Numbered from the stretch's first letter, positions 22,399 to 32,550 are shown. The stretch: DNA of 64,000 bases from Vibrio methylphosphonaticus (GCF_023634655.1 NZ_JAMKMS010000023.1:1-64000), one strand, 5' to 3'. Made by a program: numbers and translations. Notes: generated from the sequence alone by a model not told the origin.

Positions 22399-22860
22399 AT
22401 GCGCGCTGAATTTGTAAACCCGTTTTTAGCCTCACTTATGAATGTGCTAAAAACAATGGCTTCAATGGAGATAAAGCCATTAAAGCCCAGAATAAAAAAA
22501 GATGAGGTTGCACGTGGAGACGTGTCAGGCCTGATTGGAATGGTAGGAACGCAATCACGCGGATCCATGTCAATTACCTTTGAAGAAGGGTTGGCACTGG
22601 AAATCATGCAAAAAATGTTGGGTGAGCGCCCTCATGGTTTAAATGAAGAAGTGACCGATATGGTCGGTGAAATCACCAACATGGTCACCGGTGGTGCAAA
22701 GCGTATCCTAGCAGAGAAAGGCTTTGATTTTGATATGGCGACCCCTGTGGTCGTTTCAGGAAAGGGGCATACCATTCGACACAAATGCGATGGTGCTATT
22801 ATCATCATGCCATTTACCTCGGAATGGGGTAACGCCTTTATTGAAATTTGTTTCGAATAA
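22399..22860 (+). CDS. cheX: CheX-like chemotaxis phosphatase domain protein
   Basis: 153 aa single-domain protein of the CheX/CheC family, starting MRAEFVNPFLASLMNVLKTM. The central helix with NEEVTDMVGEITNMVTGGAK carries the family's E-x2-N phosphatase signature (EITN). Its usual role is dephosphorylating CheY-P or a CheY-like receiver. It lies 12 bp after zur, an arrangement common in Vibrio, and ends before a strong bidirectional terminator. Confidence 0.85.
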   Translation: MRAEFVNPFLASLMNVLKTMASMEIKPLKPRIKKDEVARGDVSGLIGMVGTQSRGSMSITFEEGLALEIMQKMLGERPHGLNEEVTDMVGEITNMVTGGAKRILAEKGFDFDMATPVVVSGKGHTIRHKCDGAIIIMPFTSEWGNAFIEICFE

Positions 22861-22911
22861 CGATTAATTTCGAAGAAACTGGTCGAATACACCTCACTTT
22901 CCTCAACCATT

Positions 22912-22948
22912 AAAAATGCCAGTCCTTAGATGTGACTGGCATTTTTTT
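22912..22948. terminator. Bidirectional terminator between cheX and pmbA
   Basis: AAAAATGCCAGTC paired with GACTGGCATTTTT around an eight-to-nine-base loop, with A and T runs on both sides, between convergent genes. Confidence 0.9.
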
Positions 22949-22979
22949 AAGCTAGCTAACTATAAAAGTAGTTATCAAC

Positions 22980-24323
22980 TTAATCTCCCGCGACCTTCAT
23001 TGATTCAATTAAGATCGAACCCGTTTGAATCTGCGAGCGGGTTTCAACATCACTACCAACAGCAACGATATTTTTAAACATCGTTTCTAAGTTTGAAGCG
23101 ACAGTGATTTCAGATACAGGGTATTGAATTTCACCATTTTCAACCCAGAATCCAGCAGCGCCACGTGAATAATCACCCGTAACGGTGTTGACTCCCTGCC
23201 CCATAACTTCTGTGACGAGCAAGCCCGTCCCGAGTGTTTTAAGCATGGTTTCAAAATCTTGGCCGGTATTTTTGACGTACCAGTTATGAATACCACCAGC
23301 ATGGCCTGTTGGTGTCATATTCATTTTGCGCGCCGCATAACTGGTTAACAAATACGTTGCTAACTTGCCATCTTTGATAATTTCTAGGTCTTGAGTAAAC
23401 ACGCCTTCACTATCAAATGGGCTAGACGCTAAACCGCGAAGCACATGTGGTTTCTCTTCAACTTGAAACCAGTCAGGAAGAATCGTCTCCCCCAGTTTAT
23501 CAAGTAAAAATGAGGATTTTCGGTAAAGGTTTCCACCACTAATCGCCATGACTAGATGTCCCATTAACCCCGTAGCTACATCGTTAGCAAATAACACTGG
23601 GTACTTTCCAGTTTTAATTTTCTGCGGGTCTAACCTTTGAATGGTTTTCGATGCGGCTTCTTTACCTACTCGCTCTGGGGACCAGAGATCATCGATGTGA
23701 CGGGCAAGCGTATAGCTATAATCACGCTCCATATCACCATTTTGGCCCTGACCAATCACACTACAACTGATACTGTGGCGACTAGATGCATAACCAGCAA
23801 GCAGGCCGTGACTGTTGCCATAGACTTTAACGCCGTAATGGCTGTCATAGCTTGCGCCGTCACTTTGCTTAATCTTATCGCTGTAAGATAATGCCGCTTT
23901 TTCTGCTTCAATTGCTCGCTGTGCGGCAACATCAGGATTCGGCTCATCAGGGTGGAAAAGATCAAGGTCTGGAATATTGGAGACCATCAGCTCTTTAGGT
24001 GCAGGTCCTGCAAATGGATCTTCTGACGTATATTGTGCAATATCCAGCGCTGCTGCGACGGTCTGCGCAATGGCTTTTTCGCTCAAATCTGACGTAGAGG
24101 CACTGCCTTTACGCTGACCTCGGTATACCGTGATTCCAAGAGCACCATCACTGTTAAACTCAACGTTTTCAACTTCGCACATACGTGTTGAGACGCTTAG
24201 TCCGGTACTTTTTGTAATGGCGACTTCCGCAGCGTCGGCACTCACAGATGCCATGTCCAAAGCTTTTGCTACCGCGGCTTCCAGCTCAGCTTGCTGCTGA
24301 GCGACTTGCTCTCTTACGTCCAT
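22980..24323 (-). CDS. pmbA: Metalloprotease PmbA/TldE
   Basis: 447 aa from the ATG at 24323 (MDVREQVAQQ). It shows the family's EVENVEFNSDGALGITVY, SHYGVKVYGNSHG, RDYSYT, GHAGGIHNWYV and GDYSRGAAGFWVENGEIQYP. PmbA pairs with TldD to form a heterodimeric protease that removes leader peptides such as microcin B17's and degrades CcdA. TldD carries the metal site, so the lack of HExxH in PmbA is normal. It is divergent from darP. Confidence 0.94.
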   Translation of the reverse strand: MDVREQVAQQQAELEAAVAKALDMASVSADAAEVAITKSTGLSVSTRMCEVENVEFNSDGALGITVYRGQRKGSASTSDLSEKAIAQTVAAALDIAQYTSEDPFAGPAPKELMVSNIPDLDLFHPDEPNPDVAAQRAIEAEKAALSYSDKIKQSDGASYDSHYGVKVYGNSHGLLAGYASSRHSISCSVIGQGQNGDMERDYSYTLARHIDDLWSPERVGKEAASKTIQRLDPQKIKTGKYPVLFANDVATGLMGHLVMAISGGNLYRKSSFLLDKLGETILPDWFQVEEKPHVLRGLASSPFDSEGVFTQDLEIIKDGKLATYLLTSYAARKMNMTPTGHAGGIHNWYVKNTGQDFETMLKTLGTGLLVTEVMGQGVNTVTGDYSRGAAGFWVENGEIQYPVSEITVASNLETMFKNIVAVGSDVETRSQIQTGSILIESMKVAGD

Positions 24324-24441
24324 AATCCATCTAACTTTTATCAATTATCTTTGTCTAGAATAACAAGCTTTTCGCTTTCTCCCCAGATTTCTTGCTAAAA
24401 TAGGCAATATTCGTAACGAGATAGTGATATAGGCAGAAAAC

Positions 24442-25002
24442 ATGGCTCGCAAAAATCAGAAAGCACCGTGGGAAGAAGAAGAAGAAATCATTTGGGTAAG
24501 TAGAACCGAAATGAAAAACGACATGGAAGCGTTACAAAAACTAGGCGAAGAGCTTGTAGGGTTAAAACCTTCCGTGTTGGCAAAATTCCCGCTTAGCGAT
24601 GACCTAAGAGATGCAATCAAAGACGCGCAACGTTTTAAAAATGAAGCTCGCCGTCGTCAGTTACAATACATTGGCAAAGTCATGCGTAATGTTGATCCAG
24701 AGCCTATTCAAGCGGCACTGGATAAAATCCGCAATAAGCACTCTCAACAAACGGCTGCATTGCATAAGTTGGAAGAGCTAAGAGATAAGATTGTGGAAGA
24801 AGGCGATTCAGCTATTGCGGAAGCCATCGAGTCGTATCCGGACCTTGACCGCCAACGCTTACGCCAACTTGCTCGTCAAGCAAAGAAAGAGAAAGCAGCC
24901 TCTAAACCAGCTAAAGCATTTCGTGAGATTTTCCAAATGCTAAAAGCAGAAGAAGAAGCGAAAGAAGAAGCACTAGCACAAGAGCAAGACCAAAACAGCT
25001 AG
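24442..25002 (+). CDS. darP: Ribosome biogenesis protein DarP (YjgA, DUF615)
   Basis: 186-aa, highly charged helical protein. EEEEIIWVSRTEMKNDMEAL, FKNEARRRQLQYIGKVMRN and DRQRLRQLARQAKKEK are family hallmarks. It associates with 50S precursors and promotes peptidyl-transferase-centre maturation. Found divergent to pmbA in many gammaproteobacteria, as here. Confidence 0.9.
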   Translation: MARKNQKAPWEEEEEIIWVSRTEMKNDMEALQKLGEELVGLKPSVLAKFPLSDDLRDAIKDAQRFKNEARRRQLQYIGKVMRNVDPEPIQAALDKIRNKHSQQTAALHKLEELRDKIVEEGDSAIAEAIESYPDLDRQRLRQLARQAKKEKAASKPAKAFREIFQMLKAEEEAKEEALAQEQDQNS

Positions 25003-25011
25003 AGTCAATGT

Positions 25012-25048
25012 AAGAAGTGAGAACGAACTCGTGCTCACTTCTTTCTTC
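25012..25048 (+). terminator. Terminator after darP
   Basis: AAGAAGTGAG (25012-25021) pairs with CTCACTTCTT (25034-25043), followed by a pyrimidine/T-rich run. Confidence 0.6.
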
Positions 25049-25080
25049 ACTCTTTTAATCACTGCGCTGGATCGTCGTTT

Positions 25081-25791
25081 TTAATGCTGCGCCGCTAAAA
25101 CAAACTCTGCCAGTTCAGCATGGTCATGATAACCGTTCAATGAATCAATGCTACCCGCCACCGAAATAGTCCCTTTGGAAAGGTAAGCAAAACGATGAGC
25201 AATCGCCTTTGCATCATGCAAGTGGTGTGTCACCATGACAACCGTAATACCATTTTCCTCTGCCAGATTTTTTACCACCGACAACATCTCTTTTCTCAAT
25301 AACGGATCTAGCGCTGAGAAAGGTTCATCTAATAGCCATAATGGTCGGGATTGAACAAAACAACGAGCTAAAGCCACGCGTTGCTTCTGCCCCCCAGAAA
25401 GTTCTGCTGGCAAACGAGATAAATAGTCTTGTAATCCCACTTTACTTGCCGCTTCCTTTACCTTTTTGAGAATGTCAGGCGTTACCTTAAGTGAGGGGTG
25501 AATGCCCAGAACAATATTGTCTTGCACACTAAGGTGCTCAAAAAGGTTATTATCTTGAAATAACATTGCCAGCGGTCGCTGATGAGGTTCCAGCGGCAAC
25601 ATTGATTGCCCCTCGATTAGGACCTCCCCTGATTCTGGTTCACAAAAACCAGACACCATTGCCAACAATGTTGATTTACCCGCACCACTAGGCCCTATTA
25701 ATGCCAAGATCTCACCTTGCTTGGCCCCTAATGTGAAATCAAACCATTCTTGGTGATAGCGATATCTTGTTTGCTTCAATTCCAGCATCAT
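25081..25791 (-). CDS. thiQ: Thiamine ABC transporter ATP-binding protein ThiQ
   Basis: 236 aa. Walker A GPSGAGKST, Q-loop LFQDNNLFEHLSV, signature LSGGQKQRVALARC, Walker B LWLLDEPFSALDP and the H-loop VVMVTHH. It powers uptake of thiamine, TMP and TPP by ThiBPQ. It starts two bases after thiP ends, as the last gene of the operon. Confidence 0.94.
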   Translation of the reverse strand: MMLELKQTRYRYHQEWFDFTLGAKQGEILALIGPSGAGKSTLLAMVSGFCEPESGEVLIEGQSMLPLEPHQRPLAMLFQDNNLFEHLSVQDNIVLGIHPSLKVTPDILKKVKEAASKVGLQDYLSRLPAELSGGQKQRVALARCFVQSRPLWLLDEPFSALDPLLRKEMLSVVKNLAEENGITVVMVTHHLHDAKAIAHRFAYLSKGTISVAGSIDSLNGYHDHAELAEFVLAAQH

Positions 25792-25793
25792 CT

Positions 25794-27389
25794 TTACTGC
25801 GACTCCCGATGTCTGTTTTTCACTACTAGGCGATCTGTCAGCGAGAACATCCCAATGCTTATGGTAAATAACACCAATGAAACCACCGCAGCAGCCTGCA
25901 TTTGATAGCTTCCCAACAGTTGATAGAGATATAAGGGAAGTGTTTTAAAGTCTTGACTGCCAAACAAGGCAATCACGGTTAAATCCCCTAATGAAAGGAT
26001 AAAACTCATTGAAAATGCATGCATTAATGGCGCTCGCAACGCTCGCCACTCCATACTAAAGAATCGCGCAACGCCTAAAATGCCAAGACTTCGCCAAAGT
26101 AGATGATACTGTGTTGCCAGTTGAAGCATAGGTTGGCTGAGCGTTTTAATCACAAACGGCAGAGCCATTAACGCATTAACAAGGACAACAATCACCACCG
26201 CTAAACTAAAGACATCGGTCAAACCACGTAACATCAAGAATGTCGCGGTACTAATCACTAATGCTGGGGTCACCAGTATCACCGTGCCAACCAATTCAAT
26301 TTTATCGGCAAGGCGTGATTGCGCTTTCAGCCGTAGCATTCGCGTGGAACTCAATATCAAGATGCCGGCAATCGCGGCGATCACAGCGGAGAGCATCGCC
26401 ACTTGCAAAGACGATATTAGCGATTGCCAGAATATAGCATCCGTTAACACCTCATAAACTTTGTGATTTAATCCACTAAGGACCACCATCAATAAAGGCG
26501 GCGTGACCAGCAATAGACTTGCGATGATCCAAAAAGAATCCCAAAGCCGCTTACTCCAGGTATCTGATGACTGAATTGGTGTGGCGTGACTAAAAGTACT
26601 CGCTCCGTCCAACACTTTACTAAAGCGGCCAACAAGTAAAACCAATACAGAGCAAATACCCATTTGCCACATCGCTAATACTGCACCAACCTGCAAATCA
26701 AAGTCGAACTTAATGGCTTGGTAGATAGCCAGCTCAATCGTCGTCGCTTTCGGCCCGCCTCCCAATGCCATAACCGTTGCAAAACTGGTAAAACAAAGCA
26801 TAAAGACGAGGCCCACAACATGAGGCAAATGCTGCTTAAGTCTAGGCCATTCAACAAATTTAAAGCAGCTCCAACTTCCCATACCCAAATGTTTTGCCAA
26901 TTTACGCTGTTCACTAGGAACGCTTTCAATCGTCATCAATAGCAAGCGCGTTGCAAAGGGAAGATTAAAAAACACATGGGCGATCAAAATGCCATTTAAC
27001 CCATATATGGAAAAAGGCAATGTGGTATTGAATAATCCTAAGAGCTGAGCGACAACACCCTGATTTCCGTAGACGGAAAGAATACCAAATACACCCACCA
27101 GCACAGGCAAAACAAGAGTAGTTCCAAACACCTTAAGAAGATAGTTTCGGCCTAAAAATCGACGACGCGACAGCGCATGAGCAACTGGTAAAGCCAAACC
27201 CACACTCAAGCCAGTAGAAAGGGTCGCTTGATAAAAGCTAAATTTGGCGACATGAAGATAGTAACTATCCGTGATCAACTCACTGAAGTTGGCAAGTGAT
27301 GAATAAGATAACAACGTCCAAAGCGATGCCACCACGTAACTGGCGATAATGATGACAATGACAATGCCTGTTTTTGGTGTGCGTATCAC
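25794..27389 (-). CDS. thiP: Thiamine ABC transporter permease ThiP
   Basis: 531 aa from the GTG at 27389 (GAGG six bases before); an upstream in-frame TTG has no ribosome-binding site. About 12 membrane helices in two homologous halves, each with a permease EAA-type loop (KLAKHLGMGSWSCFKFVEWP and LLWRSLGILGVARFFSMEWR). VFGILSVYGNQG and CFTSFATVMALGGGPKATTIELAIYQAI are typical of ThiP. It forms the inner-membrane channel for thiamine import. Confidence 0.93.
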   Translation of the reverse strand: MIRTPKTGIVIVIIIASYVVASLWTLLSYSSLANFSELITDSYYLHVAKFSFYQATLSTGLSVGLALPVAHALSRRRFLGRNYLLKVFGTTLVLPVLVGVFGILSVYGNQGVVAQLLGLFNTTLPFSIYGLNGILIAHVFFNLPFATRLLLMTIESVPSEQRKLAKHLGMGSWSCFKFVEWPRLKQHLPHVVGLVFMLCFTSFATVMALGGGPKATTIELAIYQAIKFDFDLQVGAVLAMWQMGICSVLVLLVGRFSKVLDGASTFSHATPIQSSDTWSKRLWDSFWIIASLLLVTPPLLMVVLSGLNHKVYEVLTDAIFWQSLISSLQVAMLSAVIAAIAGILILSSTRMLRLKAQSRLADKIELVGTVILVTPALVISTATFLMLRGLTDVFSLAVVIVVLVNALMALPFVIKTLSQPMLQLATQYHLLWRSLGILGVARFFSMEWRALRAPLMHAFSMSFILSLGDLTVIALFGSQDFKTLPLYLYQLLGSYQMQAAAVVSLVLFTISIGMFSLTDRLVVKNRHRESQ

Positions 27390-27482
27390 ATAGACCTCGA
27401 AAAAACGGCCCAATAAAGGCCGCTATATAAAAGTGTTTAACTCCAACCCATAGGTTTTAGTCTATCACTGAGTCACCTAATA

Positions 27483-28481
27483 CTATTGAATAAGCGCAGA
27501 CTGCCACTCTCGTATCCAAGCTTTACGGTGTTTGGCAACTTCATCAGGTGTGAAGGTCAGCGATTTACTCGGTACGGTGAGTGCATCAAACCCAGCAGGT
27601 AACTCACGCTCCACAACTGGATACATCCAATTGCCCGTTGGAATTTGAGACTGAAAGTCATCAGATACGACGAACTGCATAAACTCATCGGCTAATTTGT
27701 CGTTTTTGGTGCTGGCAACCTTAGCGGCGACTTCAACTTGGGTATAGTGTCCTTCCACGAAGTCAGCGGCAACGAATCGAGCATCTTGCTCGGCGATAAG
27801 GTGATAAGCCGGCGATGTGGTGTACGATAATACCAAATCCGCCTCGCCTTCGAGGAACATGGAGTACGCTTCAGACCATCCTTTTGTCACGGTAACGGTT
27901 TTTTTGGCTAACTGCTGCCACGCTTCACTGGCGTTATCGCCATACACCGACTTCATCCATAACAGTAAACCTTGCCCGGGCGTCGACGTTCGTGGGTCTT
28001 GGTAAATCACACTAAGATCATCACGTTCTTCAATGAGCGCTTTAAGACTGGTAGGCGGTGTTTTCACTTTTTCTTTGTTGTACACAAACGCAAAATAACC
28101 GTAATCAAAGGGGACAAATACGTCGTCTTTCCAACCATTGGGTAACACAAGGTTCTTGGTATCAACTTTGTGATTTGCCAGCAGACCTGACGCTTTGGCT
28201 TCGCTCATTAAATTATTATCAAGACCTAATACCACATCCGCTTTTGAGGAAGTACCTTCAAGGCGTAACCGATTGAGGATCGACACACCATCATCCAAAG
28301 CAACCAATTGCAGCTCGCAATCACATTGCGCTTCGAACGCTTTTTTAATTGCAGGCCCAGGTCCCCAGTCTGATGCAAATGAGTCATAGGTATACACCGT
28401 TAATGTCGATGCACTTGCCATTTGTGTGAGCGCCAGAAGGGAAGTAGCGATGGCTACTTTAGATAAACGGATGTTGTTCAC
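27483..28481 (-). CDS. thiB: Thiamine-binding periplasmic protein ThiB
   Basis: 332 aa with a signal peptide ending LTQMASA and a mature start STLTVYTYDSFASDWGPGP, diagnostic for ThiB. SYTTSPAYH and GNWMYPV line the ligand cleft. It delivers thiamine or TPP to ThiPQ. No TPP riboswitch is visible upstream, which is unusual for this operon. Confidence 0.94.
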   Translation of the reverse strand: MNNIRLSKVAIATSLLALTQMASASTLTVYTYDSFASDWGPGPAIKKAFEAQCDCELQLVALDDGVSILNRLRLEGTSSKADVVLGLDNNLMSEAKASGLLANHKVDTKNLVLPNGWKDDVFVPFDYGYFAFVYNKEKVKTPPTSLKALIEERDDLSVIYQDPRTSTPGQGLLLWMKSVYGDNASEAWQQLAKKTVTVTKGWSEAYSMFLEGEADLVLSYTTSPAYHLIAEQDARFVAADFVEGHYTQVEVAAKVASTKNDKLADEFMQFVVSDDFQSQIPTGNWMYPVVERELPAGFDALTVPSKSLTFTPDEVAKHRKAWIREWQSALIQ

Positions 28482-28627
28482 TAATACTATCCTTAGTTAT
28501 TGTTTTTTTTCTTCAAAACAGTCTTTGCACCGAAGTATCAGTAACAACGTCTCAATAGCAAAGCGCCTGTAACAAGATTGATAATGAATTGTAACCGCTG
28601 CATCACATATTCACCATCCCTATTCCT

Positions 28628-29248
28628 CTATCTTTGGTCATAGCCCCAGCGCGGTACTAAAGCTTGCTCAATACCCATGTGATCGAGTACTCGTGCCACA
28701 ATGAAGTCGACTAAGTCATCAATGCTCTTAGGTTGATGATAAAAACCAGGTGCGGCAGGCATTATCGTCACGCCCATGGTGGACAGTTTATGCATATTCT
28801 CTAAATGCAATGTCGAAAACGGCGTTTCACGCACGACTAACAGCAGCTGCCCTCGCTCTTTCAATACCACATCAGCAGCACGTTCAATAAGGTTGTCAGA
28901 CATCCCATGAGCAATAGCCGCTACACTACCAGCAGAACACGGGCAAATGATCATTTGCTTAGGCGCCGCAGAACCCGATGCGACGGGGGAAAACCAATCC
29001 TCTTTTCCGCACACCACAAGCTTATCTGGCTCACAATTTAGACGCGCCACCAGCTGCTTATGTGCCGCCTCGGGTCCACTTGGCAGTTTGATATCATGCT
29101 CTGTTGCTAACACCACTCGTGCCGCTGAAGAAATCAATAAGTGTACGGTGTAGTCCGCCGCTAAAAGACACTCCAGTAATCTCATACCATAAGGAGCACC
29201 AGAAGCACCGGTAAACGCCAGCGTGATGGCTTTGTTGGTTGCGTTCAT
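28628..29248 (-). CDS. ubiX: Flavin prenyltransferase UbiX
   Basis: 206 aa. FTGASGAPYGMRLLE binds FMN near the N-terminus, and CPCSAGSVAAIAHGMSDNLIERAADVVLKE and VRETPFSTLHLENM are UbiX signatures. It makes prenylated FMN, the cofactor of the UbiD decarboxylase in ubiquinone synthesis. The start overlaps the mpl stop (TAATG), so the two are translated together. Confidence 0.95.
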   Translation of the reverse strand: MNATNKAITLAFTGASGAPYGMRLLECLLAADYTVHLLISSAARVVLATEHDIKLPSGPEAAHKQLVARLNCEPDKLVVCGKEDWFSPVASGSAAPKQMIICPCSAGSVAAIAHGMSDNLIERAADVVLKERGQLLLVVRETPFSTLHLENMHKLSTMGVTIMPAAPGFYHQPKSIDDLVDFIVARVLDHMGIEQALVPRWGYDQR

Positions 29249-30597
29249 TAAGCAAGTCTCTCTAATAGTTTCTGATGAATACCACCGAACCCACCGTTAC
29301 TCATCACCAGTATTTGGTCGCCAGCTTGGGCCTTCGATTGAATCGCCGTGACTAACTCATCCACACTACTTCTCACTTCTACAGGTTGAGAGCAGCTAGT
29401 GGCGATATCGTTGACGGACCAATCAATGTTATCCGGTTGCAGTAAAAATACCTCATCAGCATGCTGCAGAGAATCGGCAAGTTTATCTTTGTGCACACCT
29501 TGCTTCATCGTGGCTGAGCGAGGCTCTAATACTGCCAAGATGCGCTTTTCACCCACTTTGTTTCTCAATCCTTCAAGGGTGAGCTGTATCGCCGTAGGGT
29601 GATGAGCAAAGTCATCATAAATTTCAATCTGGTTCACTTCACCTTTAAATTCAAGGCGGCGCTTGGTATTAATAAACTTCGCTAACGCAGCACAAGCAAG
29701 ATCAGGCGTCACGCCAACATGCCGAGCGCCTGCAATGGCCATCAGTGCATTATCCACATTATGGTCACCAACCAAATCCCACTTAACCTCACCCACTTTG
29801 TCACCATGTAAGTAAACATCAAAATGAGAACCATCTTTGTGCTGTTTCACCGCACTCCAATCGGCTAACGCTCCGGTATGCTCTACCTCACTCCAACAAC
29901 CTCGTCCCAGCACATCTTTCAGCGCCTTATCGTCTGAAGGCGCAAGAATTCGCCCATTTCCCGGCACTGTCCGAACCAAGTGATGGAACTGTCGTTTTAT
30001 CGCTTCGAGATCATCAAAGATATCCGCATGATCAAATTCAAGGTTATTCATGATGAGCGTTCGAGGGCGGTAATGAACAAACTTAGAGCGCTTGTCAAAG
30101 AAAGCACTGTCGTACTCATCAGCCTCGACAACAAAAAACATCGACTCACCTAACCGAGCCGACTGTCCAAAATTGCCCAACACGCCTCCGACTAAAAAGC
30201 CGGGCTGATAACCACACTCTTCAAGAATCCAACTTAGCATGCTCGACGTCGTCGTTTTACCATGAGTACCAGATACGGCAATAACCCAGCGGTCATGAAG
30301 CAAGAACTCTTGCAACCATTGAGGACCTGATGTGTATTTGATATTTCGATTCAAGACATACTCTACACAAGGGTTACCACGGCTCATTGCATTGCCGATC
30401 ACAACTAAATCTGGTGCCGGATCCAATTGGCTAGGATCAAAGCCTTCAATAATCTCAATGCCCTGAGATTCAAGAAGTGTACTCATTGGGGGATAAACGT
30501 TAGCGTCACTACCGGTGACTCGATGGCCTAATTGTTGAGCTAGAACGGCTGCGCCACCCATAAAGGTGCCACAAATACCAAGAATATGAATATGCAT
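29248..30597 (-). CDS. mpl: UDP-N-acetylmuramate:tripeptide ligase Mpl
   Basis: 449 aa from the ATG at 30597 (MHIHILGICG); a GTG seven codons upstream is less likely. Mur ligase fold: GICGTFMGG for the UDP-sugar, VSGTHGKTTTSSML for ATP, and EFDHADIF and EPRSATMKQG. It ligates the recycled murein tripeptide L-Ala-gamma-D-Glu-mDAP to UDP-MurNAc. Followed by ubiX. Confidence 0.94.
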   Translation of the reverse strand: MHIHILGICGTFMGGAAVLAQQLGHRVTGSDANVYPPMSTLLESQGIEIIEGFDPSQLDPAPDLVVIGNAMSRGNPCVEYVLNRNIKYTSGPQWLQEFLLHDRWVIAVSGTHGKTTTSSMLSWILEECGYQPGFLVGGVLGNFGQSARLGESMFFVVEADEYDSAFFDKRSKFVHYRPRTLIMNNLEFDHADIFDDLEAIKRQFHHLVRTVPGNGRILAPSDDKALKDVLGRGCWSEVEHTGALADWSAVKQHKDGSHFDVYLHGDKVGEVKWDLVGDHNVDNALMAIAGARHVGVTPDLACAALAKFINTKRRLEFKGEVNQIEIYDDFAHHPTAIQLTLEGLRNKVGEKRILAVLEPRSATMKQGVHKDKLADSLQHADEVFLLQPDNIDWSVNDIATSCSQPVEVRSSVDELVTAIQSKAQAGDQILVMSNGGFGGIHQKLLERLA

Positions 30598-30856
30598 TTT
30601 AGGTTCTCTTTTGTTCACTGTACTTCTTTCTCGCTTTCGCTATATATACCCAAACCACGCTATAAAAGCGAGGAAGTTAACAGTTACGCGGCATTTTGTG
30701 ACATTCATCATACAAATAGCCCTTTTCCAAGGTTACTTCATTACCATTAAAAAGTTCTGCCCCATACAATATTCCATGTGTGTAGATGAATACCCCCAAC
30801 TCGTTCACTCACACTTCTCCCCCAAAGATAATAGTTAGCAGATTAAAGGAAAGACC

Positions 30857-31870
30857 ATGTCTGAAATGCGCACCCTCGGCGAATTTATTGTTGAGAAACA
30901 AAACGACTTCCCCCATGCCAGTGGTGATTTATCATCCCTTATCTCTTCAATTCGACTTGCTGCAAAAATTGTAAACCGCGAAATTAATAAAGCAGGCCTT
31001 GTTGACATCACTGGTGCAGTAGGTACTGAGAATGTACAAGGTGAAGCTCAGCAAAAACTTGACCTTTACGCTAATGAGAAATTCAAAGCGGCTCTTGAAG
31101 CTCGTGACCAAGTATGTGGTGTTGCCAGCGAAGAAGAAGATGAAGCCGTTGCCTTTAATAAAGAGCTTAATAAAAACGCAAAGTATGTCGTACTAATGGA
31201 CCCGCTTGATGGTTCATCTAACATCGATGTCAACGTGTCTGTCGGCACCATTTTTTCTATCTACCGTCGTGTTTCGCCAATCGGCACACCTCCAACTCAA
31301 GAAGATTTTTTGCAGCCTGGAAATAAACAAGTCGCTGCGGGTTACGTGGTCTACGGTTCTTCGACTATGCTGGTTTACACCACTGGTAAAGGCGTCAACG
31401 GCTTCACCTACGACCCATCAATTGGCACCTTCTGCCTATCTCATGAAAACATGATGGTTCCTGAAGATGGTTCAATCTACTCAATCAACGAAGGTAACTA
31501 CATCCGTTTCCCTTTGGGTGTAAAAAAGTACATCAAGTACTGCCAAGAAAATGAGCCAAGTGAAAACCGCCCGTATACGTCTCGTTATATTGGCTCTTTG
31601 GTATCAGATTTTCACCGTAACCTACTAAAAGGTGGCATTTACTTGTACCCAAGCACACAAAGCCACCCAAGCGGAAAGCTTCGTTTGTTGTATGAGTGCA
31701 ACCCAATGGCCTTTATTATGGAACAAGCTGGTGGCACCGCCTCTGATGGTAATCAGCGTATTATGGATATTAAGCCAACGGAACTTCACCAACGAGTGCC
31801 TTTCTTTGTGGGTTCGAAACTCATGGTCGATAAGGTTGAATCTTTCTTAGAAGAATACCCAGAGCAATAA
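30857..31870 (+). CDS. fbp: Fructose-1,6-bisphosphatase class 1
   Basis: 337 aa. Metal and phosphate motifs DPLDGSSNIDVNVSVGTIFSIY, ASEEEDE and the active-site region GKLRLLYECNPMAFIMEQAGG are intact. It catalyses the irreversible gluconeogenic step FBP to F6P. AAAGGAAAG precedes the ATG. Divergent from mpl across about 260 bp that hold no gene. Confidence 0.96.
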   Translation: MSEMRTLGEFIVEKQNDFPHASGDLSSLISSIRLAAKIVNREINKAGLVDITGAVGTENVQGEAQQKLDLYANEKFKAALEARDQVCGVASEEEDEAVAFNKELNKNAKYVVLMDPLDGSSNIDVNVSVGTIFSIYRRVSPIGTPPTQEDFLQPGNKQVAAGYVVYGSSTMLVYTTGKGVNGFTYDPSIGTFCLSHENMMVPEDGSIYSINEGNYIRFPLGVKKYIKYCQENEPSENRPYTSRYIGSLVSDFHRNLLKGGIYLYPSTQSHPSGKLRLLYECNPMAFIMEQAGGTASDGNQRIMDIKPTELHQRVPFFVGSKLMVDKVESFLEEYPEQ

Positions 31871-31895
31871 TTTTTCCACAAGTTAAACAAATTAG

Positions 31896-31924
31896 AAGTG
31901 CCTCTCAGTGAGGCACTTTTTGTT
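31896..31924 (+). terminator. Terminator after fbp
   Basis: AAGTGCCTC/GAGGCACTT stem, TCAGT loop, then TTTTTGTTTT. Confidence 0.88.
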
Positions 31925-32019
31925 TTAATTTTCAGCGTATATACTTTGTTTAACCCATTTGAATGATAACGCCTATCCTTAGTATCTATAGGGATTTAGA
32001 ATAAAGAAGGAAAATCCAA

Positions 32020-32550
32020 ATGAGCTTAAACCACGTACCTGCTGGTAAGTCACTGCCTGATGATATTTATGTCGTCATTGAGATCCCGGCTAATGCCGAC
32101 CCAATAAAATATGAAGTGGATAAAGATTCTGGAGCTGTCTTCGTCGACCGATTCATGTCCGCCCCCATGTTCTATCCCTGCAATTATGGTTACGTTAACG
32201 ACACGCTTTCGCTCGATGGTGATCCTGTTGACGTATTAGTGCCAACACCCTACCCACTCATCCCAGGTTCTGTTATTCGCTGTCGTCCGGTGGGTGTTTT
32301 AAAGATGACCGATGAATCTGGCGAAGATGCCAAAATTTTTGCCGTCCCGCACAGTAAAATATCAAAAGAGTATGAACACATCCAAGATGTCGATGATATT
32401 CCAGAGCTGCTTAAAGCCCAAATCACCCAGTTCTTTGAGCGCTATAAAGAGCTGGAGCCTGGTAAGTGGGTAAAAGTAGAGGGTTGGGCAGATATTCAAG
32501 CTGCCAGAGAGGAAATTATCAGCTCTTATGACCGAGCACAACAAAAATAG
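32020..32550 (+). CDS. ppa: Inorganic pyrophosphatase, family I
   Basis: 176 aa, hexameric bacterial type. VFVDRFMSAPMFYPCNYGYV and the metal-binding DGDPVDVLV are intact, followed by EHIQDVDDIP. It hydrolyses pyrophosphate made by biosynthetic reactions, including the ATP sulfurylase step encoded at 48097-50436. AAGGAAAA precedes the ATG. Confidence 0.96.
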   Translation: MSLNHVPAGKSLPDDIYVVIEIPANADPIKYEVDKDSGAVFVDRFMSAPMFYPCNYGYVNDTLSLDGDPVDVLVPTPYPLIPGSVIRCRPVGVLKMTDESGEDAKIFAVPHSKISKEYEHIQDVDDIPELLKAQITQFFERYKELEPGKWVKVEGWADIQAAREEIISSYDRAQQK

